Source: Pseudomonadota bacterium
Lineage (GTDB): Bacteria > Pseudomonadota > Alphaproteobacteria > Rhizobiales > Hyphomicrobiaceae
Assembly (NCBI GenBank): GCA_023423275.1
Contig: JAFAFW010000007.1
Location: 1 to 64,000, forward strand
Reading direction: 5' to 3'
DNA: 64,000 nt
Below, piece by piece: positions 32,376 to 41,362 of the stretch. Within the stretch, counting starts at the first letter, position 1, and every line of letters starts with the position of its first letter. The notes beneath the pieces were generated by a model. That model searched no databases. It saw only the letters and a list, made by a program, of their open reading frames with translations, and was not told the origin of the DNA. A program made the translations under genes and the position numbers.

Positions 32376-33407
32376 GTGAGTGTCGAAAACGTAGCGCAAC
32401 CGGACGTTCCGTCCGCGGGATTGTTCAATCGGCTGTCATCGGTGCATCCGATTGTTCCGTGGCTCATCGGCTTCGCCCTATTGCTGCCGTTGCCCCTGCT
32501 CATGTCGAATGCGTACCACCAGTACATCGTCAACGTTATCCTGATTAACGTCATTCTCGCCGTCGGCCTGAATATCGTGAAGGGCTTCGCCGGGCAGGTG
32601 ACCGTTGGGCATATCGCAATCGCCGCGATCGGGGCGTACAGCTCCGCGGTCCTGTCGACGGTGGTCGGCCTGCCGTTCTGGATTTCCTTGCCGTGCGCGG
32701 TTCTCGTCGCAGGCGCGGCTGGTGCGATCGTCGGGATTCCGTCGTTCCGGCTCGAAGGCGCCTATCTGGCGCTGGCGACTCTGGGGCTTGCCGAATCTGT
32801 CCGCATTTTCATCAGCGCCACGGATTCTTTGGGAGCAGCCATCGGCTTCGAAAACATCCCCCCGCCGAATTTCTTCGGCATGCTCCTGGATACGCATGCA
32901 TCGTATTATTACGTGATCCTGCCGCTGGCGCTGATCGGCATGTATTTCTCGTTCAGCATTCTCAGCAGCGATATCGGCCGTGCCTTCAAGGCGCTGCGCG
33001 AAGATCCGCTTGCGGCCGCCGCGACCGGTATCAATGTGCGCAAATACAAGCTCATCGCATTCATGGTCAGCGCGCTTTATGCCGGCTGCGCCGGTAGCCT
33101 GCTCGCACACATGACGCCGGGCTTCATCCATCCGAACAACTACACGATCACGGAGATGGTCACGTTGCTGCTGATGGTGGTGTTCGGCGGGATCGGCCAT
33201 ATCTGGGGCGGCGTGATCGGGGCGATTTTGGTCACCATCATCTATGACCTGACGCGTGACTACTATCAGTATCAGATGGCGCTGTTTGGCGGCGTGATCG
33301 TGTTGACCGTGCTCTACATGCCAAAAGGAATTGGCGGTCTTATCGACCAATACCTGGCGCGGCGGCGGTTCAATGCAATCCGGCAGGGAAAGTCGAATGC
33401 TGCTTGA
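32376..33407 (+). CDS. Branched-chain-type ABC transporter permease (LivM-like)
   Basis: A 343-residue permease with about ten transmembrane helices. 'VNVILINVILAVGLNIVKGFAGQVTVGHIAIAAIGAYSSAVL' is the LivM N-terminal block and 'GRAFKALREDPLAAAATGINVRKYKL' the coupling loop. The start is a GTG; no strong ribosome site precedes it. Its last 11 bp overlap the LivG-like gene, showing tight coupling. Confidence 0.9.
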   Translation: MSVENVAQPDVPSAGLFNRLSSVHPIVPWLIGFALLLPLPLLMSNAYHQYIVNVILINVILAVGLNIVKGFAGQVTVGHIAIAAIGAYSSAVLSTVVGLPFWISLPCAVLVAGAAGAIVGIPSFRLEGAYLALATLGLAESVRIFISATDSLGAAIGFENIPPPNFFGMLLDTHASYYYVILPLALIGMYFSFSILSSDIGRAFKALREDPLAAAATGINVRKYKLIAFMVSALYAGCAGSLLAHMTPGFIHPNNYTITEMVTLLLMVVFGGIGHIWGGVIGAILVTIIYDLTRDYYQYQMALFGGVIVLTVLYMPKGIGGLIDQYLARRRFNAIRQGKSNAA

Positions 33408-34197
33408 TGTCAAAGGACTGACCAAGAGCTTCGGCGGTCTGGTTGCCGTCAATAACCTGGACCTGCAGATCGAAGCAGGCGAGGTGCGCGGCATCATCGG
33501 TCCGAACGGTTCAGGAAAAAGCACGCTCTTCAACCTGATCTCGGGTGTCTACAAGTCGGATCCAGGCGCACGGATCGTGTTCGATGGCCACGACATCACC
33601 GGCCGTGAAGCGCATGAGATCGCTCGTCTCGGCGTTGCGCGGACCTTCCAGTTGCTGCGCATTTTCGGCGGGATGAGCGCGCTGGAGAACCTGCTGATCG
33701 GCTATCACAGTCATATCCGATACGGCACGGCTTCGGCGATCCTCGGCACGCTCGGCGTGCGCGCTGAAGAGCGTCGCGTGAAAGCGGAGATGATGGAGCT
33801 CCTCTCCTTCATCGGTCTCGCGGATTACGCCAACATGCCCGCGGCTGAAATGTCGATCGGCCAGCGCCGGCTGCTCGCGCTCGGCCGTGCGATCGCGATG
33901 CGTCCCAAGCTTCTGATGCTGGACGAGCCTGCGGCCGGACTGTCGCCGGTCAACGTTGACCGTCTGCTGGATACGGTCCTCGCCCTCAAGGAACGGTACG
34001 GTCTGACCGTCGTCATCATCGAGCACATTCTCAAGGTGGTGATGGAGACCTGCAAGATGATCACCGTCCTCGACCATGGCGAGAAAATCGCCGAAGGACC
34101 GCCAGCCGTGATCAAGGAGGATCACCGTGTGATCGAGGCATATCTCGGCAAGGAAATGGGCGATGCCGAGGTGCGGGAATTCCTCCAGGCGTCCTGA
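33397..34197 (+). CDS. Branched-chain-type ABC transporter ATPase (LivG-like)
   Basis: A 266-residue ATPase with Walker A 'IIGPNGSGKSTLFNLISGVY', signature 'EMSIGQRRLLALGRAIA' and Walker B 'KLLMLDEPAAGLSP'. The LivG-specific 'VARTFQLLRIFGGMSALENLL' insert is present. I start at 33397 (MLLDVKGLTKSFGG), where AGGGAAAG precedes; the frame stays open within livM. The unit continues with a ketopantoate reductase-like gene 40 bp downstream, so transport and catabolism are probably expressed together. Confidence 0.92.
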   Translation: MLLDVKGLTKSFGGLVAVNNLDLQIEAGEVRGIIGPNGSGKSTLFNLISGVYKSDPGARIVFDGHDITGREAHEIARLGVARTFQLLRIFGGMSALENLLIGYHSHIRYGTASAILGTLGVRAEERRVKAEMMELLSFIGLADYANMPAAEMSIGQRRLLALGRAIAMRPKLLMLDEPAAGLSPVNVDRLLDTVLALKERYGLTVVIIEHILKVVMETCKMITVLDHGEKIAEGPPAVIKEDHRVIEAYLGKEMGDAEVREFLQAS

Positions 34198-34237
34198 GGT
34201 CTCAAGGTCGAGCATTCAAACTGGGAGACGGACTGTC

Positions 34238-35188
34238 ATGCGGCTCGAAAAGCCCAAAGTCGTGATCATGGGCGCCGGCGCAATGGGCGGCCTCTTCGGC
34301 GGTCTCATGGCCGAAAAGGGTTTGGACGTGACGCTCGTCGACACCTGGGCGGAGCACGTCGATGCGATCAATGCCAACGGCCTGCGCATGGTGGGCGTCG
34401 GAGGCGACAGGCCGATCAAGGTCGCGGCGACCACCGACCCCTCGCGGATCGAGACGGCCGATGTCGTGCTGTTCCAATGCAAGGCGTTCGTGACTGAGAA
34501 TGCCGCACGAAGCGCCAGGCATCTGTTCGGCAACGGTGCGGTTGCGATCAGCTTTCAGAACGGCCTCGGCAACGAGGAGGTGATCGGCGGCGTCATCGGT
34601 GCGGAGCATGTGCTGGGGGGGCTGACCGCGCAGGCGGGGCTGGTCGAGGCGCCGGGCGTGGTCCGGAATTTCGGTGATCTGCCGACGCATATCGGTGAAT
34701 TACGTGGCGGGCTGTCGGATCGCGCCACGGCCATTGCGCAGGCGTTCTCTCGTCATGGTTTGCCGACCACGGCAAGCGCTGACATCAAGCGGGAGAAGTG
34801 GAAGAAGCTTCTCGGCAACGTGGCGCTCGGCGCAATTTCGGCGGTCACCGACTTCCGCTCGTTTGAGATCATGGCTGTGCCGGAGCTGCAGGAGATCGTC
34901 TTCCGTGGCGTGGACGAGGCCGCCGCCGTCGCGAAGGCGGAGGGAATACCGCTCGATGTCACGGAGGCGCGGGAAGTGCTGATGAAGCTCGTCGACACGA
35001 GCGGCGGGGGCACCGGGACGAGCAAATCCTCAATGCGGGAGGACCTTATTCGCCGCCGTCGCACGGAGATCGATACCATCCATGGATCGGTAGCGCGGCT
35101 GGGGCGCAAGCATGGGGTACCGACGCCGACCATCGATACGATGATTGCCCTCGTGAAGGGACTGCAATCGCACTATCTCAAGGCGTGA
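34238..35188 (+). CDS. Ketopantoate reductase family (PanE/ApbA) protein
   Basis: A 316-residue NADP-dependent 2-hydroxyacid dehydrogenase: 'VVIMGAGAMGGLFGGLMAEKGLDVTLVDT' is the Rossmann motif, and 'KREKWKKLLGNVALGAISAVT' carries the conserved catalytic Lys and Asn. Found within a liv/SDR/acyl-CoA dehydrogenase cluster and not near other pantothenate genes, so a catabolic 2-keto acid is a likelier substrate than ketopantoate. 'DTSGGGTGTSKSSMREDLIRRRRTEID' is the family's C-terminal block. Confidence 0.85.
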   Translation: MRLEKPKVVIMGAGAMGGLFGGLMAEKGLDVTLVDTWAEHVDAINANGLRMVGVGGDRPIKVAATTDPSRIETADVVLFQCKAFVTENAARSARHLFGNGAVAISFQNGLGNEEVIGGVIGAEHVLGGLTAQAGLVEAPGVVRNFGDLPTHIGELRGGLSDRATAIAQAFSRHGLPTTASADIKREKWKKLLGNVALGAISAVTDFRSFEIMAVPELQEIVFRGVDEAAAVAKAEGIPLDVTEAREVLMKLVDTSGGGTGTSKSSMREDLIRRRRTEIDTIHGSVARLGRKHGVPTPTIDTMIALVKGLQSHYLKA

Positions 35189-35197
35189 GGATCGAAG

Positions 35198-35986
35198 ATG
35201 CCGGGTGAATTCGAAGGAAAAGTTGTTGTCGTCAGCGGTGGTAGCCGTGGCATCGGTCGCGGTGTCGGCGCAGCGTTCGCGCGGGAAGGGGCGCAAATCG
35301 TTCTGGCTTCGTCATCTGCCGAAAAACTGGCGGTTGCGGCGGATGCCATAGCGGCGACCGGCGCGACGAAGCCTGTAACCGTTGCCGCCGACTTGCGTGA
35401 GATCAAAGGCTGCGAAGCTGTCTTCGATGCTGTCCGCACAAAGCTCGGGCGTTGCGATGTGCTGGTGAATTCCGCTGGCGCAACCAAGGCGGGCGCGTTT
35501 CTGCAACAGCCCGACTCGGATTGGCAGGATGGGTTCGCGCTGAAATTCTACGGCGCGGTCCGGTTGTGCCGCCTCTTCTGGCCGATGCTCAAGGATGCCC
35601 AGGGCTTCGTCGTGAATATCATCGGCGGTGCGGCCCGGACTCCCGATCCCGAATTTCTGGTCGGCGGCGCGGTCAATGCGGCGATGGCGAATTTTACCAA
35701 GGGGCTTTCCGGCCTCGGCAAGCGGGATGGCGTCAACGTGAACGCTGTTCTTCCTGGGTTGACGGAGACGGAGCGGGTCGAGCAGCTCTTCATGCAACGC
35801 TCGGCTGCCATGAACATTTCGTCTGAGGAAGTGCGTGAACTTGCCATAAAGAAAGAGGGACTGCGCCGTCTGGGCAGGCCTGAGGATGTGGCAGAGCTGG
35901 CGCTCTTTCTGGCGAGCGAGCGTGCGCGCCATATTCAAGGCACCAGCATCGCCGTTGATGGCGGTGGCACGGCTGGCGTCTACTAA
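35198..35986 (+). CDS. SDR-fold protein with altered active site
   Basis: A 262-residue SDR with an intact nucleotide motif ('VVSGGSRGIGRGVGAAFARE') and 'NSAGATKAG'. The catalytic region reads 'NIIGGAARTPDPEFLV' followed by 'GGAVNAAMANFTKGLS'. Aligned with the operonic SDR at 25136, the Tyr and Lys of YxxxK fall on Gly and Asn, and the Ser on Gly. The C-terminal 'IQGTSIAVDGGGTAGVY' is conserved. Either it uses other catalytic residues or it binds a nucleotide without redox chemistry. It sits 9 bp after the ketopantoate reductase-like gene. Confidence 0.8.
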   Translation: MPGEFEGKVVVVSGGSRGIGRGVGAAFAREGAQIVLASSSAEKLAVAADAIAATGATKPVTVAADLREIKGCEAVFDAVRTKLGRCDVLVNSAGATKAGAFLQQPDSDWQDGFALKFYGAVRLCRLFWPMLKDAQGFVVNIIGGAARTPDPEFLVGGAVNAAMANFTKGLSGLGKRDGVNVNAVLPGLTETERVEQLFMQRSAAMNISSEEVRELAIKKEGLRRLGRPEDVAELALFLASERARHIQGTSIAVDGGGTAGVY

Positions 35987-36007
35987 TGGAACTGAGGAAG
36001 CGATTTC

Positions 36008-37183
36008 ATGGAATTTGCACTGACCGATGAGCAACGGATGCTCATCGAAACCGCGCGCCGGTTCGTGTCCACCGAGCTGATCCCGCTCGAAGATGATGTC
36101 GAGGCCAACCGGCGTCTGGACCCAGCCGTCGCCAAGACGATCTTTCAGAAGTCACGCGAGCTCGGCCTTTTTGCGTTGAACATTCCGGTGGAGTACGGCG
36201 GCGGCGGGCTGTCGGCGGTCGATACGTGCCTGGTCGAAGAGCAATTCGGCCACACAACCGATGTGCTCATCCGGCGCGCCTTCGGCAACGTCTATGAGGT
36301 GCTGCTGGTCGGCACGGACGCGCAGAAGGAGCGTTGGCTGGTGCCCGCGACGCGTGGAGAACGGTCGTTCGCGGTCGCGTTCACGGAGCCGGGCGCCGGG
36401 TCCGATGCGGCCGGCATCAAGACGCGCGCGGTGCGCGAGGGTGACGGCTGGGTTCTGAACGGCAACAAGCATTTCATCAGCGACGGCCTTTACGCCGACT
36501 TCTTCGTCGTTTCCGCGGTCACCGATCCGACCGCTGGAGCACGGGGAATCTCGCTGTTTATCGTCGACAAGGGAACGCCTGGCTTCACGATCGGGCGCGA
36601 TCAGCCGATGATGGGGCTTGCGGGGACGTCGCATACCGAGCTGTTTTTCGAGGACGTCAAGCTCGGGTCCGAAAATCTCCTCGGCGCCGAGGGCCAGGGA
36701 CTGAGCCTCACACTCGGGGTGCTCGGCCGTATTCGCCTCGCCCATATCGGCGCGCGCTGCGTCGGCAAGGCGACCCGTTTGCTGCGGATGATGACCGACT
36801 ATGCGCGCGATCGTCGGCAGTTCGGCAAGTCCATTGGCGAGTTCCAGATGGTACAGCAGATGCTGGCGGACAGCGCCATGGAGATCAATGCATCGCGGTT
36901 GCTGGTGCTGCAGGCGGCATCGGAGATCGATCGCGGCAACGATCCGCGTGAACGCATCTCGATGGTCAAGGCCTACGCGGCCGAGACACTGGGCCGCGTC
37001 GCCGACCGTGCGGTGCAGGTGTTCGCCGGCATGGGCTACTGCAAGGACATGCCGATCGAGAGGCTGTATCGTGACGCCCGCATTTTCCGCATCTTCGACG
37101 GTACCTCGGAAATTCACCGCATGGTGATCGCACGGTCGATGCTGAAGCATGGCGCGGGTCGCTTTGCGGATGTGATCGAATAG
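36008..37183 (+). CDS. Acyl-CoA dehydrogenase
   Basis: A 391-residue flavoprotein: 'FAVAFTEPGAGSDAAGIKTRA' is the FAD/substrate motif 1, 'WVLNGNKHFIS' the next, and 'RLYRDARIFRIFDGTSEIHRMVIAR' the C-terminal signature. In medium-chain enzymes the catalytic Glu is the residue before GTS; here it is Asp, a substitution also seen in other subfamilies. It oxidises an acyl-CoA to the 2,3-enoyl-CoA. Follows the degenerate SDR by 21 bp, within the liv-linked catabolic operon. Confidence 0.92.
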   Translation: MEFALTDEQRMLIETARRFVSTELIPLEDDVEANRRLDPAVAKTIFQKSRELGLFALNIPVEYGGGGLSAVDTCLVEEQFGHTTDVLIRRAFGNVYEVLLVGTDAQKERWLVPATRGERSFAVAFTEPGAGSDAAGIKTRAVREGDGWVLNGNKHFISDGLYADFFVVSAVTDPTAGARGISLFIVDKGTPGFTIGRDQPMMGLAGTSHTELFFEDVKLGSENLLGAEGQGLSLTLGVLGRIRLAHIGARCVGKATRLLRMMTDYARDRRQFGKSIGEFQMVQQMLADSAMEINASRLLVLQAASEIDRGNDPRERISMVKAYAAETLGRVADRAVQVFAGMGYCKDMPIERLYRDARIFRIFDGTSEIHRMVIARSMLKHGAGRFADVIE

Positions 37184-37211
37184 CAACCTTTGCGTGAATG
37201 CGCGACCGGGA

Positions 37212-37264
37212 GACCTCCGCAGGATGTCAGGATCAATCAGGATCGCTGCCAGCATGCGGAGGTC
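37212..37264. repeat. Inverted repeat with internal direct repeat
   Basis: GACCTCCGCA (37212-37221) and TGCGGAGGTC (37255-37264) form a perfect 10-bp inverted repeat around 33 bp. The spacer contains TCAGGATC twice (37227-37234, 37237-37244). It lies between the acyl-CoA dehydrogenase and the secreted protein and may be a terminator or an operator. Confidence 0.55.
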
Positions 37265-37312
37265 ATGGTATCAATCCGGCGGACGATTCGGTCGCGGGCA
37301 GGGGTGCGCACC

Positions 37313-37798
37313 ATGTCGAAGCTTTTCATGCTGTTGTGGGCGCTCGGTTGCGTCGCGGGATTGGGCTGCGGGCCTGTGTTGGCCGCCGATGATGCACCGT
37401 TCACATCGGTCATCGGCTGGTGGGGCGGCGAAGGACGTCTCGGCTTCAAGGAAGGAAAGACGGAGACCGTCAAGTGTCGCGTCACCTACCTCTCAGGCGA
37501 GAGCGAGCGCGAGGTCGCCCAGAGCATCCGCTGCGCCTCATCGAGCGGCAAAGTCGAAATCAAGAGCGCCATCGTCGCTAAGGGCAATCAGGTTTCGGGA
37601 ACCTGGTCGGAGCTCGTCTACAACATCAACGGCGATCTCAAGGGACAGATCACCGAGCGCGGTTTCAAGGTTGACGTCGAGGGCGGCAGCCTGGGCGCGA
37701 GTATGGACGTCATTGTGAAGGGTAACCTGCAGGTCATCGAGATTCAGTTTCGCTCGGAGACGCTGGTCGGCATGACGCTCGTTCTGAAGAAGGGTTAG
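37313..37798 (+). CDS. Secreted hypothetical protein
   Basis: A 161-residue protein with a signal peptide (MSKLFMLLWALGCVAGLGCGPVLA), hence periplasmic. The mature part is a beta-rich domain: 'VIGWWGGEGRLGFKEGKTETVKCRVTYL', 'SIRCASSSGKVEIKSAIVAKG', 'VSGTWSELVYNINGDLKGQI', ending 'VGMTLVLKKG'. Two Cys residues could form a disulfide. I recognise it as a conserved hypothetical seen in this order, without a known function. The frame is open to 37190, but the ATG at 37313 gives the signal peptide. Possible lipocalin-like fold by pattern only. Confidence 0.75.
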   Translation: MSKLFMLLWALGCVAGLGCGPVLAADDAPFTSVIGWWGGEGRLGFKEGKTETVKCRVTYLSGESEREVAQSIRCASSSGKVEIKSAIVAKGNQVSGTWSELVYNINGDLKGQITERGFKVDVEGGSLGASMDVIVKGNLQVIEIQFRSETLVGMTLVLKKG

Positions 37799-37897
37799 CC
37801 GTCGACAAGACGGCCGGCCCCAATAAAAATGTATTGCATCGGATCAGCGCAAATGTGCTGTATCGCCGTATAAAAAAGAAAAGTCGGGTGGAGCGTC

Positions 37898-39427
37898 ATG
37901 GCCATCAATAAGTTCACGACTGCCGCGCAGGCTGTCGCGCTGATCAATGATGGCGACACGGTCGCGCTGATTGGCGGCGGCGGAGGGCTCGTCGAAGCGT
38001 CATGTCTGTTCGCGGCGGTCGAGAAGCGGTTTCTTGAAACCGGCCACCCCCGCAATCTCACGGCCATCCATGCCTTGGGCATCGGCGATCGCAAGACGCG
38101 CGGCATGAACTGCTTCGCGCACGAGGGGATGGTCCGGCGCGTCATTGGCGGACACTGGGTGTGGTCGCCGCGCATGCAGCAGATGGCGCGCGAGGACAAG
38201 ATCGAGGCCTACGTGTTTCCCGGCGGCGTGACCATGCAGCTGTTTCGCGAAATCGGCGCGAAGCGGCCTGGATTGTTCACCCATGTCGGTCTCGGCACGT
38301 TTGTCGATCCGCGTGTTGCGGGTGGCCGAATGAACAAGGCGGCGAAGGATGACCTCGTCGAGGTCGTCAACATCGAGGGCCGGGAGCTGCTGCGCTACAA
38401 GCCGTTCCCGGTGAATGTGGCCCTGATCCGCGGCTCGTTCGCAGATGCTCACGGCAACGTCAGTCTCGATCAGGAGCCGGCAAACGTCGATATCTATGCC
38501 GCTGCCCTGGCCGCGCACAACTCGGGCGGCAAGGTCATCGTCCAGGTGCGCACCGCGGTGGAGGTCGGTTCGTTGCCAGCGCGATCCGTGCGTGTCCCCG
38601 GCGCGATCGTGGATGCTGTGGTCGTCGATCCCGGCCAGTCGATGAGCTACGACATCGTCTACGATCCAACGATGTCGGGCGAGATGAAAGGGCCTGTTCC
38701 TCCCGCGCCTGAACCGCCTTTCGACGTCCGTCAGGTGATCGCCCGCCGCGCCGCCGACGAATTGCGGGATGGGGCAGTCTTGAACTATGGCTTCGGCATT
38801 CCCGATGGTGTCGCCAGACTTGTGGCGGCGCGCGGGCATCTCGATCGCTATTATCAGACGATCGAACATGGCACCTACGGCGGCGATCTGCTGTTGGGTA
38901 CGCTGTTCGGCTATGCCCGCAATCCGACGGCGATGATCGACGGGCCGTCACAGTTCGACTTCTATTCGGGCGGTGGGCTCGACATGGCCTTTCTTGGCTT
39001 CGGCGAGATCGATGCGGCTGGCAACGTGAACGTCTCGAAGCTGGGCGGCACCACTGTCGGGCCGGGTGGCTTCATCGACATCGCGCAGAATGCGCGAAAG
39101 GTCGTCTTCTGCGGGACTTTCGATACCAAAGGAACCGAGCTTGAACTTGGCGATGGCAGGTTGAGCATTCGGCGCTCCGGAGACATCACGAAGCTGGTGC
39201 GCGAGGTCGAGCAGATCACATTCTCCGGCAAGGTTTCCCGCCAACTCGGGCAGGATGTCATCTACGTGACCGAACGCGCGGTGTTCCGGCTCAGTGATGA
39301 AGGGCTGGTTCTGACCGAAGTGGCGCCGGGTGTCGATGTGCGCCGCGATGTCCTGGAGCGCATGCAATTCGCACCGCTCGTGCCATGCGATCCCATCGTC
39401 ATGCCCGCCTCTCATTTCACCGCCTGA
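37898..39427 (+). CDS. Acyl-CoA:carboxylate CoA-transferase (fused alpha/beta)
   Basis: A 509-residue class I CoA-transferase with both halves in one chain. The alpha half (1-250) begins 'FTTAAQAVALINDGDTVALIGGGGG'. The beta half carries the catalytic glutamate in 'YYQTIEHGTYGGDLLLG' (EHG motif) and 'FGIPDGVARLVAARG'. Similar to propionate CoA-transferases / 3-oxoacid CoA-transferases. It would move CoA from acetyl-CoA or succinyl-CoA to the acid brought in by the transporter, feeding the acyl-CoA dehydrogenase. The ribosome site is weak. Confidence 0.9.
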   Translation: MAINKFTTAAQAVALINDGDTVALIGGGGGLVEASCLFAAVEKRFLETGHPRNLTAIHALGIGDRKTRGMNCFAHEGMVRRVIGGHWVWSPRMQQMAREDKIEAYVFPGGVTMQLFREIGAKRPGLFTHVGLGTFVDPRVAGGRMNKAAKDDLVEVVNIEGRELLRYKPFPVNVALIRGSFADAHGNVSLDQEPANVDIYAAALAAHNSGGKVIVQVRTAVEVGSLPARSVRVPGAIVDAVVVDPGQSMSYDIVYDPTMSGEMKGPVPPAPEPPFDVRQVIARRAADELRDGAVLNYGFGIPDGVARLVAARGHLDRYYQTIEHGTYGGDLLLGTLFGYARNPTAMIDGPSQFDFYSGGGLDMAFLGFGEIDAAGNVNVSKLGGTTVGPGGFIDIAQNARKVVFCGTFDTKGTELELGDGRLSIRRSGDITKLVREVEQITFSGKVSRQLGQDVIYVTERAVFRLSDEGLVLTEVAPGVDVRRDVLERMQFAPLVPCDPIVMPASHFTA

Positions 39428-39440
39428 AAGGGAAAACTCC

Positions 39441-40505
39441 ATGGCACCGGCTCGTATCGCGCTCGTCGGGGCAGGCCAGATCGGACGTCGCCACATCGAG
39501 GCGATGCGCGGAAATCAGGGTCTGCATGTCGTCACAGCCATTGCTGATCCATCTCCGGCTGCGGAAGCCGTGGCGCGCGAAATCGGTGTGCCATTCTATG
39601 CGAGCGAAGAACAATTGCTGGCGCGCGAGACACCCGACGGCGTTATCATCGCCACGCCGAACCAGCATCACGCGAGTGTCGGGCTGGCGTGCATTGATCG
39701 CAAGATCCCCATCCTCGTCGAGAAGCCGATTGCGGACAGCGTGTCATCCGCGCTGAAGCTTGTCGATGCCGCCGAGCGGGCAGGCGTGCCGGTTCTCGTC
39801 GGACATCACCGGCGCCACAATCCGATCATGCAGACAGCGGCTGAGGTGATCCGGTCAGGGGCCATCGGCAAGGTGATCGCGGTGGCAGGGCTTTGGCTCA
39901 GCCATAAACCGACGGACTACTTCAACATCACGTGGCGACGCGAACCGGGTGGCGGACCGGTGTTGATCAATGCCATTCACGATATCGACTGCCTGCGGAT
40001 GCTGTGCGGCGATATCGACGTCGTTCAGGCGTCGACTGCGTGCGCCGCGCGCCCGAATCCGGTTGAAGATACAGCGGCCGCGGTGCTGACGTTCGCAAAC
40101 GGCGCACTTGGCACGCTCGTCGTATCGGATGCAGTGTCTGCGCCCTGGAGCTGGGAGTGGACCTCGCGCGAGAACCCGTGGTACCCGAATGAGCCCGAGA
40201 ACTGCTATCTTGTGACAGGCACCCTCGGGTCGATTACCGTCCCGACGCTGCAGCTTCGTACGCATGAGACGGGCAAGCAGAGCTGGGCGCTGCCGTTGAC
40301 CGAACGCCGCATCCACTACATGCCGGCTGATCCATACGTGGAGCAGATGCGCAATTTCGTCGGCGTCATCCGCGGCGAGGCCGAGCCCATTGTCAGCGGG
40401 TCGGAGGGCGCGCGGACGCTGGCAACGACGCTGGCGATCAGTGAGTCTGCAAAGACGCAGCAACCGGTGCGGATCGCCGACTATATTCAGCAGAGCAGAG
40501 GCTGA
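39441..40505 (+). CDS. Gfo/Idh/MocA-family oxidoreductase
   Basis: A 354-residue NAD(P)-dependent dehydrogenase: 'IALVGAGQIGRRHIEAMRGN' binds the cofactor, 'PILVEKPIADSVSSALKLVDAAE' contains the EKP motif, and 'RREPGGGPVLINAIHDIDCLRML' the catalytic His/Asp pair. Typical substrates are inositols, glucose-fructose or cyclic polyols. Between the CoA-transferase and aroE, in the same operon, it might oxidise quinate-like cyclitols, though this is only positional inference. Confidence 0.88.
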   Translation: MAPARIALVGAGQIGRRHIEAMRGNQGLHVVTAIADPSPAAEAVAREIGVPFYASEEQLLARETPDGVIIATPNQHHASVGLACIDRKIPILVEKPIADSVSSALKLVDAAERAGVPVLVGHHRRHNPIMQTAAEVIRSGAIGKVIAVAGLWLSHKPTDYFNITWRREPGGGPVLINAIHDIDCLRMLCGDIDVVQASTACAARPNPVEDTAAAVLTFANGALGTLVVSDAVSAPWSWEWTSRENPWYPNEPENCYLVTGTLGSITVPTLQLRTHETGKQSWALPLTERRIHYMPADPYVEQMRNFVGVIRGEAEPIVSGSEGARTLATTLAISESAKTQQPVRIADYIQQSRG

Positions 40506-40508
40506 CCC

Positions 40509-41348
40509 ATGACTAAAGCAACCAAAGCGGCCTGTGTTATCGGTTGGCCGGCCAAGCAATCGCGCTCGCCGAAGCTGCATGGTTGGTGGCTGAAGCATTA
40601 CGGCATCGATGGCGACTACCGTATCGAAGAAGTGCCGCCGGAGAACTTCGCGGCATTCGTTGGTGACCTGGCGGGGCATGGATACGTCGGCTGCAACATA
40701 ACCATCCCGCACAAGGAAGCAGCCTTCCGGCTGTCACAACCCGACGAGCGCGCCAAAGCGGTTGGAGCCTCCAATACCCTGTGGCTCGACAACGGCGTGT
40801 TGCGATCCACGAACACCGATGTTGAAGGGTTTATCGGCGCGCTCGATGCAGCGGCGCCCGGATGGGATAAGAAATCCGGTGATGCCGTCGTCATCGGTGC
40901 AGGTGGCGCAGGGCAGGCCGTTGTCTGGGGACTCCTGGAACGCGGCATCGAGAAGATCCACGTCGTCAACCGGACCTTTGAAAAGGCGGAAGCGTTCCGC
41001 GATCGGTTCGGTGATCGCATCATTCCGACGCGCTGGGACGATCGCAACACCGTGCTGAAGGGCGCCATGCTTGCGGCCAATGCCACATCGCTCGGTATGA
41101 AAGGCAATCCGCCACTGGATATCGATCTGTCCGGAATGGCCGGCGATGCCGCCGTCGCCGATATCGTGTACGTGCCGCTGGAAACACCGTTTCTTGCCCA
41201 GGCACGCCGCCTCGGTTTCAAGACTTCCGATGGTCTGGACATGCTGCTCTATCAAGCCGGCCGAGGCTTTGAACTGTGGTTCGGCGTGAAGCCCAAGGTC
41301 ATGCCGGAGCAACGTGAAATGCTGGCCGCCGACATCCCCAAATCCTGA
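40509..41348 (+). CDS. aroE: Shikimate dehydrogenase (catabolic paralogue likely)
   Basis: A 279-residue AroE. 'SRSPKLHGWWLKHYGIDGDYRI' binds shikimate, 'GCNITIPHKEAAF' has the catalytic Lys, 'STNTDVEGFIGAL' the Asp, and 'VVIGAGGAGQAVVWGL' the NADP motif. It interconverts 3-dehydroshikimate and shikimate. It lies 3 bp after the Gfo/Idh gene and 14 bp before aroQ, in an operon linked to an ABC transporter and CoA enzymes. This context suggests degradation of quinate/shikimate more than aromatic amino acid synthesis. Confidence 0.88.
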   Translation: MTKATKAACVIGWPAKQSRSPKLHGWWLKHYGIDGDYRIEEVPPENFAAFVGDLAGHGYVGCNITIPHKEAAFRLSQPDERAKAVGASNTLWLDNGVLRSTNTDVEGFIGALDAAAPGWDKKSGDAVVIGAGGAGQAVVWGLLERGIEKIHVVNRTFEKAEAFRDRFGDRIIPTRWDDRNTVLKGAMLAANATSLGMKGNPPLDIDLSGMAGDAAVADIVYVPLETPFLAQARRLGFKTSDGLDMLLYQAGRGFELWFGVKPKVMPEQREMLAADIPKS

Positions 41349-41362
41349 TCGGGAGGCGAGCC

